Source: Anarhynchus alexandrinus (lineage: Eukaryota > Chordata > Aves > Charadriiformes > Charadriidae). Taken from it: 64,000 bases of DNA. Below, one piece after another: positions 49,681-61,498 of the stretch (its first letter is position 1; the number at the start of each line of letters is the position of its first letter). The stretch covers positions 8,511,897-8,575,896 of the forward strand of contig VUYV01000014.1 of assembly GCA_008711295.1 (NCBI GenBank), written 5' to 3'. Below the pieces are notes generated by a model. It saw nothing but the letters and a program-made list of their open reading frames with translations, did not search any database and had not been told where the DNA came from. The position numbers and the translations under genes are program-made.

Positions 49681-52164
49681 CAGAGTAATTATCATAACTT
49701 TATACAGTTAAGTATAGCTCCTATCTAGTTCATTTGCAGCTAGAAATGTCTAGCACTTCTGAAAGTCAGAAAAAAAAATATTGGTTTAGAATCCAGAGTC
49801 TTACCGAGCAACTACATCCAGCTGAGCTTCGGAAAAAAAAATGGGACAAATGAGAACTACGGAATCTGTAAAAAGTTTGTCTAGGGAGATCACTCAGCAT
49901 CACATAGAAATTACGGCACAGGGGAGTGAGGGGCCCCATGACAGCATTTAACCTCCTCAGCCACCAGACCATCTATCTCTCTTGGTCCCTCCACCCCTTC
50001 TGATACCTTCAACAACTTAACCCGAGTACTGGATAGTAAACTCATCAGTATTACACTCCAAAATCATACATACCCATAATTCACCCAAATATCAAAGACT
50101 GCTTTGCAGAAAACCCTTAAATTAGATGTGTGGGCTTTTTTTCAAGTTTCCTACCATTTGACTCAAGACTTATTTTGGTTGTTTCTTTGGACAAGAGAGG
50201 TTGGGTTTGGGTGGGTGAGTATATGCCCATTTACGTGTGCATATTTATATGTATTGCTTGATGATACATGGATGTAATGAAAATAAAAGGAATATCTTGG
50301 ATAGTCTTCCATATTATGAACCTTTACAAAGGAGTCAAAGTTAGTCAAACAACCAAAAGTGTATGTATTAGAAATACATTTAAAATTGAACTATTAAGCC
50401 AAGAACGGAGAGTCATTTGAAATTATTAGAGGCAGATGACTATCTCATTTAATTGGAAAATATTTCTTGAAAACAGCATTTATTTCAGTCAACCAAGTGC
50501 CAGAGTCCTTGTCTTTTGGAAAATGCAGGACTGTCCAGCCATTCGTATGCCACTAACACTGCCAGAGCCACAGGGAAGGGGAAAGCCCGCCTGGAGTATT
50601 TCAGTACAGAAAAAGTCTACAGTTTCAGATGCAGAATTGCCAGAAAGAACAGGAAACAGAGGCGGATGATGTGATTTATTTCACTAGTGGTTTCTCCTCT
50701 TCTCCACATATATATTTTTAACACGCTACTACATCTATTTTCAAGGGAAGGCTCCCTCTCCTCCAGCCTCCACACTTTCTCTAGGCCCTCCTTGTCCTCA
50801 TTAGTTGTAGCTTACTGAAAATGCAGTTGCTTTGCCATGCTATGAAAACGTGAAAGAGAGAAATTTAAGGGATTTTCCTCAAAAACCTCATCATATTTCT
50901 TTTTCCCAGGCCAGCAACCCCTGGCCACAGAACTATCTGTCTAGGAGGACAGCTAAAAGCAGCACTGTTCACGCGTCCCTCACGCCATTCTTATTTGCCC
51001 ACTAAGGAATGACATATATTTTGCCCCTCAAGTGAAGCAAACGCATTTGCAGGTAATAAAGTACTGCTGTCACTGCTGGGTGAGGACAGGAGATACTGAA
51101 TTTTCTAGGAGAAAGGTTAGTTTGGAGGTGAAAGCATTGAAGACTTGGGGAAGCAAGGGTTAAGTGCTGGGTCTGAGACAGAGCTGGATCATCTCTTTGT
51201 GCCTCTGTCCTCTCTCTGTGAAAAGGAGAAGCACAAATTAAAGGTAAGTGTGCAGCCTGTGATAGTCAGGAAGACTAAACAGGTAACCAGAATGGTCTGT
51301 TCAGGCTTCGTAAGCTATGCCAGCATCCCTACCGCTGAGGTTAAACTTATTAACAGTTATGATGCACTCAGATATGGGAGGAGGTTACATCAGCGCATCC
51401 ACGAGACAGTTCTGGGGCTTGTTTTCTCCTGTCACTGCAAAGCATTCACCCATGGCTCTTGGATTTTATTTTTTTTTTTTTGAGACAAACCAGCATATAC
51501 CATGAAATTCTTCTTCCTTCAGAAACAAATAACAAACCACTTCAAATTTAAAACCATCTGCAGGGGAAGGGCACTATTGTTTACTCTAGAGAAGAGACAT
51601 TTTTTGAGTGGTGTACCAGTCTGCTTTCTCTTTCCCAAGTCAGTTATTACTCAGGCCAGTGAAAAGCAGTGGAAGCTGGAAAATGCCGTCTCTCAAAGGG
51701 GAGAGATACTGCCCAATGCCTTTCTGGAAGCATCTTGGCCCTACGGCAGTGATTTCTTGCTCTCAGGTTCAGAGTTCAATGGGTTCTGGCAGGCACAAGG
51801 ATTCGTTTGATGATATTCATGGTAGGGTTGTACATCTGCGTGTATGTGCATGTACTCATGAACACGTATAACCATGGTGTGCACAAGCGTTACTGCCGGA
51901 GTGTTGATTTCCACAGTTACTCGTTAGAGTCTGGTTTAGAAGGAGTTTCTTTAAATGGCTGTCAAATCTCTAGAAGTGCCCATAAAGATCCAAATACGCA
52001 AGGGTGTCCAAAGAACCAAAACCTGACTAATTGAATGAATGAATCATTGCTAACATTTTCAAAATGCTTAAGCAATGTAGGACACGTCTACCCCGTGCAA
52101 CAAACTGCCTAAAAACAGCACTGACCCAAACTGATCGTCCCCACAGCACCAAACAGCGTCGCAT
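49681..52164. other. Noncoding sequence, possible further MIR relic
   Basis: Mostly unique. Around 51160-51235, 'ctgagacagagctggatcat' and 'tgtgcctctgtcctctctctgtgaaaagg' resemble the MIR 'gtgcctcagtttcctcatctgtaaaatgg' block in plus orientation, but weakly. A T-run lies at 51469-51481. No gene is seen. Confidence 0.5.
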
Positions 52165-52300
52165 CGCACGGGCTTGGAGGCTGAAACACAGGAGCAATTT
52201 AGCCCTGGGCAGGTCACTTTATTGTCCTATTAAACTTCCCTTTCTGCCGCATGTAGGTAATACAGTTTACCTACATCACTGAGATGTCAGAAAGAATATT
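52165..52300 (+). repeat. MIR-like ancient SINE relic
   Basis: 'ccctgggcaggtcactttattgtcc' (cf. cttgggcaagtcacttaacctc), a degraded 'cagtttccc..' region, and 'ggtaatacagtttacctacatcactgagatgt' (cf. ataatagtacctacctcatagggtt) occur in MIR order on the plus strand. Confidence 0.55.
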
Positions 52301-53759
52301 TTTTAAAGGCAATTCAAAGACATAAAGCACAAAGAATGCGTTAAGTATTGTTACATGTGGAAAGTGCCAGTTTAGCAACACACACCTTTCTGTAAGGAGA
52401 CTATATTTAAATAACATAACCCTATAATTACATTTCATTATCATTAACAGCGTAAATAGTTATTTTAGAGCATCTCCTGTCCTGAGGTCTTTCAGAGTCT
52501 GTTACTTTCCAATTAAAAAAGAAAACAAACCATATTCTATCACTAAAACGGCAATTCAGTTCCATTATTATCTCTTGGATGCAAAGAAACAGACAAAACT
52601 CAACAGGATTATCTAATGCCCTAAAATCTGAGAAACTGCTCCCTTTTCCTTCTTAATACTGACCAGCAGACCTCCCTCAGTTTCCCGGAATTAAATGCCA
52701 CAATTTGACTACACAGCAGTTCAAATGTGTTTGTTTCAAGTGTGCTACCTTTTTAGGTGTTTTCAAAAGAAAACAGAGGGAAAAATAAATGGCCAGTAAC
52801 AGCGGAAAGCTTTTTAAAAAACATCCTTTTTAATACGCAAGAAAAGTGAGCCTTCAAAGCCGGTGCATAAGCACCTACATAATTGGCTGGATTTTCAAGA
52901 GCACTGAGCTTTCAGCAGTCCCCAGTGAGACCAACAATAGCTTTTGGATGCTCAACAATTTATCACAACTCAACAATTTCCCCCCTGGGCATTATTTACC
53001 AACTATGTGGTATACAGAAAGCTAAAACATTTGAGACTGTCATTTTTGGTTGGAGTTGGACTCCTAACTCTATTAGGCTCCCATAAAACACCCCCAAGTA
53101 TTTCCACATGTTTTATTCCTGGATCTTACAGCAAAAAAACCCAAAACCAACCCAAACTTAATTTAAATGAACACTGCACACTAGGACTCAAATGTCAAAA
53201 CTGTATCATGCTGGTACGGGTTACATAAAGTAATGATTAATTAGTCTTTTTCCCCATTCAGGTTTTACTTGCCTGTCAATAAAAGACAGTAGATGATTGC
53301 CTGGCCAAAGTACGCATTATTTCCAGCTCTCTAATATCACTGAAAAGCAGGCAGCAGTTCAATTTGCCAGCAATAATTTATTGTGCAGAATCAAAATTCT
53401 GCAAGCAACCTCTTCTCATCTGTTACTTTCAACATCTCCCACAGCTATTTGATTTTCTTCCTGGCTTTTCGTGTTAACTGGTCACCTCCTGCCAAATCCC
53501 AGTGATCTAAATAATACTCTGCAGCTTGTTCAGCAGTGCTTCATGCATGCAGAGCGCGTTTCACAACAAACAGGATCGCATCTTTCAGCGGCATTACCCA
53601 GACAAAACTCCGGAGGATATTTGTCCCAAAAACTCTAAAAAAAAAAAAAAATACTCAGGAGCTACCCCAGCTTGTTTAAAACTGAATATGTGGCCAAAGT
53701 TTGAAGCATTGCCCGATTGATTAAAAAAAAAAAAAAAAAGTAAATAGCTAGCAAGCACC
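52301..53759. other. Noncoding sequence, no gene seen
   Basis: AT-rich unique DNA with an 11-base CTCAACAATTT repeated 18 bp apart (52951 and 52969) and A-runs at 53636-53650 and 53722-53739. No gene is supported. Confidence 0.55.
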
Positions 53760-53980
53760 AAAATCTGCTGCTAAAAATGGACAGGAGCCTTCCCTGCCAC
53801 CCTCAGCCATCTGCCTCTGCGGCGGTGTCGGGGAGCGCTGCAGCCGAGGCACCGGGAGGACGAACCCGCAGCCGGAATGGGAAGCGGGAAGAGGCTGTCT
53901 CCCGACTCCCAACCCCTTTACAAACCACCTCCCAGGCAGGGGAGGAGGGAATCGGAGAGGCTAGCGACAGCAGCAGCTAT
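53760..53980 (+). promoter_or_regulatory. Small CpG-enriched patch with ATG in good context
   Basis: By hand count about 13 CpG and roughly 65% GC in about 210 bp, against AT-rich flanks. An ATG at 53777 has A at -3 and G at +4. It opens a frame of 103 codons rich in Ser, Ala, Gly and Arg, though the last part runs into a pyrimidine/A homopolymer region. There is no consensus donor close by (only CACAG then gtggat near 54033). It may be a small CpG island with a first exon, or just a GC-rich microdomain. Confidence 0.2.
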
Positions 53981-56026
53981 TGCTGCAAAAATCTTTCTTC
54001 CCTTAAATCCATAATTCCTGCAGGCAAGAGTCACAGGTGGATTTTCTTTCTTTCTTTTTTTTTTTTTCTTAAAAAAAAACGCTCTTAGCCTTCTCTTGCT
54101 CACCGGAATTTCACAACGCAGACATCAATGATTTTATTGGTCTGTTTGCTTAAACTAATAGTCTGGCATAATACATGTCTTTTTGTGTATTTTCTCCTTC
54201 CTCCCAGGATATGAAAGCAAAAGGAAAACGCAGCGATAGGTAACATTCGCAAAGAAAATTAGCACAAATGGACGAGTCAATGCCACACCTTTTCCAGACA
54301 GACTTTGGTCCTCACCTTTGGACACTGCCAACACAACCAGTCCTGAAGAAACCTTTAACTGAAGTTGATCTATTCTTGAGTTAATTGTATTATCCATGTT
54401 GATGAATAATATTAAAAATGCTGTTCAACAGTTTTTTGGCTTGGGGCCATGGACTAATATTCATTTGGTAATTGAAGGCTTATATGATGGAAAGAAACTC
54501 TATAGAAACTGTCAAGACAATGAAAAGTAATGAAGTATAAACATCCAAGTGTCATCTAAACTCAGTCTCCTTAGAGCAACTGTCATCTCTTGTTTTTTCA
54601 TCCGTTTCAGCAATAAAAATAAATAAAAGTTATGCATTTCACCTGACGAGCAGCCAACCACACGTAAAAGTACAAACAGTGTTTGGTGAATAGCTTGCAA
54701 CGAGTTAATTCCTTTTTCCTCACAGAAACAGTTTCTCTTTGACACAAAGCATTTGCTCAAGCAATGGGCCAAGGAGAGGCAATACGTAGGTTCAGTGGAT
54801 ATTGGAGGTTGTGTTTCTGGCAACCCATAGGCGTCTGCGACCAAAACCATGAGAGCCTGGACAGAACAGAATGAAACATAATACGGAACACGGTTTGAAA
54901 AAATGAGTCTCACTGTCCCCCTACAGAGTGACTCCTCAGATGAAGAGCACACTTGTGTACCTTTGTTATAATCTCTCATTAACTGCTTCCCCAAACCTCC
55001 GGCACATCTGGTTCTTCTTCTCTGAAGGATTACGCACAACTTGTGTATTACAGCAGCCTGTGCGCAGCAACTTAGCTGAAGAAAGAATTGATTCTCGCTC
55101 AAACTTTTTCAGAGAGGTCAAGGAAAAGATGACAAAGAAGCTATTTGGGAAACAACAGCAAAGAGAAATAAGCTCCAGTTTCAGTGAGAGGACTAGAAGT
55201 AGCATGAGCACCGACATCCCACTAGGATTCATTTAAGCTTATATTTTTAGCCTCAAGTACATATGTTATTTCTCATGTGTATTTTACATGGCCTGTTGAG
55301 CTCAATTACTTCATATCTTTGTGTACATAAAACAGTATTTCCAGAATGTCTTATTACAGAAGTAGCAACCAGCCAACCCCTCTTCCTTCCCCAAGACGGC
55401 GAAGAGCTTTCTGTTATTAATTGGGGGGTGTAATTAACTCCAGTTGTATCACGAACTGGGACAAAAAGTTTCAGTTTTCAGATATTTTAAACCCTCAAGA
55501 ATAAAACCAGAAGTTTATCGCATATATTGGCAGCAGAAACAATTTTTAGAACAATGTGAATTTTTTGGTTTGGTAATTCCCCATCCCATCAAAGCTCAAT
55601 TTCAGTCTTTTTTGGTTTTCAATTTTAATGTAGATGCATATAAATTCTTAATTAAAACTAGGTTTATGGTCCAAATATGTTCACCATGGAGATTTGAAAC
55701 GTGTCCTCAAAATATTTTGAGTTAGATGATTTGGTGGGAATATCCCTGCATGGATGAACTGCATTTTACAGAAAAAAAAGAAGCCAACGTGTCATAGTTT
55801 CAGGCAGCTCTAATTTACAGCAAAGTGAACACTGAAGACTTAAAACCTGGGCTTAGCCTGTGACAGTGGCTGTGTGCTACTGATCACTGTAGTCTTTCTG
55901 GAATTCCCACCAGGAGTCTGAAGAGCAAAAAAAATTGCTCCCTTCTGGCACGACACACAGGACGACAATTTATTTACTGACCCACCCAGATGCTAAAACC
56001 ATTATAACTGACTGGACAAGTTCTAA
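53981..56026. other. Noncoding sequence, no gene seen
   Basis: Contains a T/A homopolymer junction at 54047-54080. It also contains the longest stop-free stretch of the window (54512-55102, minus strand), which lacks a convincing start, splice sites or family likeness and is judged accidental. No gene is supported. Confidence 0.5.
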
Positions 56027-56077
56027 AATTTATAGGAACCTACAGGAATTTATAGGAACCTACAGGAATTTATAGGA
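56027..56077. repeat. 20-bp minisatellite, about 2.5 copies
   Basis: Unit AATTTATAGGAACCTACAGG at 56027-56046 and 56047-56066, with a partial third copy from 56067. The complete copies are identical, which suggests a recent or actively homogenised expansion. Confidence 0.9.
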
Positions 56078-58614
56078 AGAACACTACATAGTATAGAGGT
56101 TTGACAGTGGACCTACTTGGTCCCTAAGTGAATTCTAGTCACCTTCCACCTCAAGGTCAGGAAAAGACCAGGATTTCCTCACAAACAAGAGGATGGGAGC
56201 CAACGGGTGCTAAAATAAATCTTCTGAAACAAATGATGAGGAGACCAAGCCTGCAACCTTATTCCAGCGTGTAAACACAGCCTGATTTATATTGTGGTCC
56301 TAATCCTGAAGTCCATTCTCAGACAGAGCTCCATCAGAGTTCATTCATCAGAGGACCTAAGAGAAATTTGACTTCTGAAAGAAGTATTTCTCCCCAACAT
56401 GGCAGAACTGTACAGAGAACAGCCTTTTACCATGTTTAGCTTTTTCTGTCATAAAAGCCACATGAAAAGAGAACGGGCCAGTTGGGATAAAACTGTTAGT
56501 TACAAGTTTGTTTCTCTTGTAGATGAAAAGCCTCAGTTTTCTACATTGGGGTTTTCCGACTAGTGAAAGGTAGTACAGAGGCCAGCTCAAGGCTTGATGA
56601 AGTCAATAGGTTTACTCTCAATTTGACCACTCTCTCCAAACATCTCCTCGTCATATTTCACATACATGCACTTTCCAGAATTCCTTAAAGTCCTCTGTTT
56701 TAAACAGGGATACTCTGTCAATGTGCAGCCCAGCATCAATGCTGAATTCCTCAACACGTTTGAGCGAAAGATGCCTAGTAGATAACAACACAGTCTCCTG
56801 ATGTCCCAGAAGGGCATTGGAAAGCCCAGGATGTAAATAAGGAACAAAACCAAATGAAGACATCGTCTATTTACTTACTATCAACCTTAAAGAATTTATG
56901 GGAAGGAAGATAACGTTTCTGTTCAGATGAGCAGTAACTGAAGTCAGCTTGTCCTACCAAGAGATACCCACTTGAACACGAAAGAACTGAAAAGCCTTCA
57001 GCAAGGAAAGTCAAAACATTTCCTAATCAATATACATTTTACTAATGCACAAACCTTATGTGCTAAGTACTTTCCAGGGCTATTTCAATCAATTTCTCCT
57101 TGGATTTTGCTGTCCCATACATTCACAACTGCTCTTTGTTTTATCTGGCTGGTTTAGCTTGGAGTGTTGAAAGAAAACTTCTAATTATAGCATGACTTGC
57201 AACAGCAAAGTCAAGCACCAATATAATCCATGTGAAACCATGTATTATACCTTACGAGGAAAAGACCATGGAAAATAATTCAATTTAATGCAACTGAAGC
57301 CTCCAATGATTAAACTCACAAAGATTAATCTCAAATACTCGTTAGATTCAATGGATCAGCATTCTCAGCAACGTTTGTAAATTAACTTTTACATCAAAGA
57401 TATTGGGACACGAAAATTATAAAAAAGGCAGCTGCTAGCATGGTTAGATTCTCCTAAACTGTGAAGTGCCAGGATTTCTTAAGTAGATGAAAGTTTAGAT
57501 ACAAATTTCCTGCGACGAGGAGCAGTCAATGCTTATTACACGCAGTGCAATGGCATCTACAGAATCTGAAAATTGGGAAATAAAAAGAAGTTTCATTATC
57601 CTTCCCCACCCTGAGCAATTCCTCCATTTTATCTAGTACCACAGTATCTCAGAATAATAAAAAGCCTGAAGTTTTTGCTTACTACATCCTTCAAGCTATA
57701 TCATCTGCTTTGCCATAGACTGTTTTGCACAATCAAAACCCCATGACTACATGCCTCTTCTTTCTATCATTTTAATATGGGCTAAGTTGCAATATGTTTT
57801 CTCCATACATTCTCCAGTTTTTCTCTACTAGCAGTCACAAAATGCTGCATATGCATTTGAAAATAACCTGTTTGCTCCTGGCCACGAAAACAGAAAGATA
57901 AAAGTGCGAGGCTGGCAGCATACTTCAGGCTGGTTACAACTTAATGTACCACTCATTAATTCCTACAACCACATTAAGATTAAGTATCAGACCCCTTTAA
58001 ACCCTACACAAAAAGAGTTGAGAGGTTGGTCACAGTGTCTGATTAAGCTAAATTAAAGACCCAAAATGCATTCCACATAATAGGCACTGTATACATTTAC
58101 CCCCAGTCAATTACATGTTTATTATGGTATCTCTGACAGGCTAAATTAACAATAAATTAATGTCTAAGTTGTGATTTCACTTTTGACAATAATATACTAC
58201 AACTAAGCCTTAAATATCTGCATGTAACTGTTCAGCTACAGACATAAGTGAAGGTAATGGAGTCAAAAAGTGCAGACTAATTGCTTCAGACGAAGGCTTA
58301 TTATCTCTCCAATTTCAAGCTCAGCAGCAGTTAAGCAGTAATATAAACTACTTTAGTCAAAGCATTGTAAATCTTTATATAAAATTTACTTTTGTTTTTA
58401 TCTCTTTTAGTTTTTATAAACAATAAAAGCAACTGCCATTTGCTTTCAGACTGACAAAGATAAGGATGTAAACTCAAGGGTTAAAAACACCCCAACCAAC
58501 CAACAGCAGAGCCTTGAGATTTGCTTGTTTTTACTATTTCACTCAAACACATCCTCTTCCCCTAATGCGTTTTCGCATGCCCATTTCATGTGTGAGCTGA
58601 GCTTAACTCTTCTT
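56078..58614. other. Noncoding, AT-rich sequence
   Basis: Unique AT-rich DNA. The block 57930-58200 carries repeated TAAT/ATTA cores (for example 57954-57960 and 58141-58161) and an even texture reminiscent of conserved noncoding elements, but conservation cannot be tested here. No gene is seen. Confidence 0.5.
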
Positions 58615-59120
58615 AAGCACGTGCTTCAGCCTGTCTCATCCTCCGTCACCATGAGACAGACTCGGGGCTTGACCCCCACTCAGACTTCTGCACTCACACT
58701 CGTGAAAGCGGATGCAACGAGGGCACGGGGCTTTCCCACACAGGGATGGTGGCAGCGCGTATGCCCACCAAAGAGCTGTAAGGGACACACCAAGTTTGAG
58801 GCGGCAGCAGGGAGACAATGTCTAGACGCTCCTGCTCCCTCGGTGACTCATCACGGTCCCCCCTCGACTAACTCTCTCCATCCCAGCACACGCCTGTTCT
58901 AACAAAACTAGCCTATGCTCTGTACGTGATCATCTGCAGTTTGGCTTTTTTAAGGTGGCCATGGAGGCAGGGGAAATGCTTTCCGACAGCACTCCTCACT
59001 CGCAGGGATGCAGGGAGATTGCCCCATCCTTTTGCCACCTTCTCCCGCCACGGCTGCTGAGCCCAGAGGCACAGCCACGATGCTCGAACTGCAGAGCTAG
59101 GTAACAAGACAAGATCCCAA
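58615..59120. promoter_or_regulatory. CpG-enriched patch
   Basis: Roughly 14 CpG in 58615-58870 and about 7 more in 58980-59110 by hand count, at well over 50% GC, in a locally AT-rich area. Open frames on both strands (for example 58525-58902 plus) are a by-product of high GC and show no recognised domain. It could be a weak CpG island or an old GC-rich repeat. Confidence 0.2.
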
Positions 59121-59629
59121 AACAGAGTCCCTGTTAGGCCTCTGTGGCCAGATGTTGTCCAGCAGACTGGGACAGATCCCACTGTGAGAAATTATGGTCT
59201 ATCTGCACTTTTCACCTGCAGTTTCCATCACAAAATAATATCTCATAATAGCAATAGCCATACCTTACTTGCCAGTTGCCATACATCGTGCGTACAGCAC
59301 ACAGGTTGTCTCTCAAAAGAAAGCTTTACTCCGGCAGCAATAAGGGCACAGGCAATCAGGGCACTCAGGGATGGGTAACGCAAGGGAGAATGAGGGAAGC
59401 AGTGCCCCTTCCCTGGGCAAGAAGAGAAGCTTAACCCTTTTCTTCCTCTTGTTCTTCCAGGAATCTTCTCCCCCAGCAAAGACAGCTGCTGCTTTTTCCC
59501 CACTGCACGCCCCCGTGTGACAGAATACAAGGCAGTGTCTTTACTTAATGTGTTATTAAGTACTTATTTTAAAGGCAGGGTATTTCTGAAGAGACACAGG
59601 ATATCTGAGAGCTGGCAAAAATATAGCCA

Positions 59630-59745
59630 TCTTCACTGCTTCCCTCAAGGCAGGCAGGTAAACACACACCAGCATTGTTACAGGATGGAGATACTGAGAC
59701 AATGCATCGCCCAAGGCCACAACATGAATGCCCAGTAACCGCAAG
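59630..59745 (-). repeat. MIR-like ancient SINE relic
   Basis: 'ttacaggatggagatactgagacaatgcatcgcccaaggccacaac' corresponds block by block to the reverse-complement MIR string 'tttacagatgagga.actgagg..ttgcccaaggtcacac'. The upstream part is degraded. It sits under the 191-codon minus-strand open stretch at 59556-60131 and supplies part of it, which argues against that stretch being a gene. Confidence 0.55.
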
Positions 59746-59799
59746 AGAAGAAACAGTCTCTGCACTCCCTCTGTCACACAAGGCTTGCAGCTAGTCCTC

Positions 59800-61430
59800 A
59801 CCTCGCACTTCATGCCTCTGACAGTGCCACCACACCACCCACATGCTCCTGCAGGAGAGGAGCCACTGTCCCTCACTGCCAGCCCTCGGGAAGGTTGCAA
59901 AGCCTGCTGAGATCCTGCACCAAACGTGTTCCTGACAATGACAAGTGTCATTGCTGCTCTGTACAACTTGGCTGTTGTACAGAGAGCCATCACCCCAACT
60001 ATAACCCTGTACAACACGGTCATAGTTGATTTTCTTCTTTCCACTGCCTCACTGCTCCTGCTGCCACCTCCCTGTGAACCCTTCTGAACCAGCTGCCTAC
60101 CTGCAGTTTCTTCTTCCTCTACAAGCCTCATTCACCACCAAATCCAATCATACTTCTGCTGTAATTCCCCTAACTGCTCCAGACAGTTGATAGTTACTCT
60201 TTAGCCCACTCATCTTCTCCTCTTTCATTTTCCTTGGTCTGTGGCAGATTTTCACCAATGGTGGTGGGAAGTAGCCATGTCCTCTTCACTTCCATCACAC
60301 TTAAAAGCTCTCTCCACAACTTTTGTCAGGGCTTTCTCCCTGCAAGTACCAGGCTCTGGGCTTCAGCCTTGGATCATAGCCTCATCCTGACTTTCAGGAA
60401 GATGCCCTTCATCAACCTCCTTGGCCCCGAACTTCAGCATCTGCTTTCCACTTCTGAAAGGTTTTGTTTTTACCCTTGGCCACACATATCCTTGGCTCAT
60501 CATCCCCACATTTACTTTTCCATTTCATCTCTATGGCTCCTAATTACACCGCAGTATTCCTATTGAAAAAATTGAATTACTCCTTCTCGGAAAACTTCTT
60601 TCTGTATTATGCGACAGAGAGCTGAAAGATGTATCTCTGTCTTACCTCGAACTCTAAAATTGCTTCAAGTTCCCAAAATCAGATAAAATCCCCAAATTCT
60701 ATGCATTTTCTCTCTCTCTCATTTGCAAGTTTGCTTGTAACTATCTGAAGTCCTGCCAGGATTTACCTTTATCTTGATCTTTTTCTGCTGAAATTCTTAT
60801 TCATATCTAAGTCTTCAGAATGAGTTTTAACTTTCAGGTTTTCTCCTATGACCCTTTCCCTACATTCTCTAAATGTCAAGGAGTACATCTCTCTGATATC
60901 TCAGGTACTTACTTGAGCAGCCTGAGTTATGACAGTATCTCAGAACCTCATATTTCATCCTCAGAAAACCCCCAGGTCTTTTTTGTTTTCCAACTTAAGG
61001 TGACAATGGACTACCTCAGAAGAGCTGCTGCTGACTGTCACCAAGGACCTATGTCCTTGAGCACTTTTGCTCAAAGCCACAACAAAAGCCTGCAGCACAA
61101 GAAGCACAAAGTTCCGTGCACCAAGCACTGAGCCATCATGCAAAACCACCTGATAATCCCACTCAAACTTTGCTTTTAAATCAGAAATTGATACTAACTC
61201 ACCCTTCCGTTCTTGATCACCTCCATTGATTTCAAATACCGGCCCCTCTCCAAATTTCTGTTTAACAAAGGTTTTGCAAACTTGCTCAATGTCCTCCTCT
61301 CACTTCTGCTTTTAGTTCTTCTCCACATCTGCAGAAGCCCTTTGCAGAAGGAGTGCGCTCAGCTTTCCTGTTCTGTTGCTGCCCGCACTCTCCTCTCTCT
61401 GAATCTATTTCACTTAAATCCCACTTAAGA
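59800..61430. other. Pyrimidine-biased noncoding stretch
   Basis: By eye the plus strand is persistently C/T-rich for about 1.6 kb, unlike the flanks. It is not simple repeat and I cannot assign it to a transposon family. No splice-supported frame was found. It may be an unnamed old interspersed repeat or reflect transcription-associated strand asymmetry. Confidence 0.3.
59957..59984. other. Perfect 11-bp inverted repeat (hairpin)
   Basis: CTCTGTACAAC at 59957-59967 and its exact complement GTTGTACAGAG at 59974-59984 flank a 6-base loop (TTGGCT). The next pair outwards does not match. Too short for a microRNA precursor on its own. A related CTGTACAAC recurs near 60007. Confidence 0.8.
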
Positions 61431-61432
61431 AT

Positions 61433-61498
61433 CAGAGAAGGAAGGACAGAAGGACAAAAGAAAGGATGAAAGGAAGGAAAGGACAAAAGAACAAAAGA
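61433..61498. repeat. Degenerate GGAAGGA/GGACAAAAGA purine tract
   Basis: About 65 bp almost free of pyrimidines on the plus strand, built of imperfect GAAGGA and GGACAAAAG units. It directly follows the pyrimidine-biased stretch. Confidence 0.75.

Noticed and set aside
51145..51483. 112-codon plus-strand open stretch
   Set aside because: It covers a MIR-like region and ends in a T-run giving poly-Phe. No coding support.
54512..55102. Longest open reading frame in the window (196 codons, minus strand)
   Set aside because: It opens with TTG, not ATG, has no splice or promoter support and no recognised motif. A stretch of this length can arise by chance among the six frames of 64 kb of AT-rich DNA.
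58525..58902. 125-codon plus-strand open stretch
   Set aside because: GC-rich composition explains the lack of stops. There is no start context, splice support or domain.
59556..60131. 191-codon ATG-initiated minus-strand reading frame
   Set aside because: Part of it (59630-59745) is antisense MIR-like repeat, and the remainder has no recognisable domain. It is more likely a by-product of the pyrimidine-biased stretch, which suppresses minus-strand stops.
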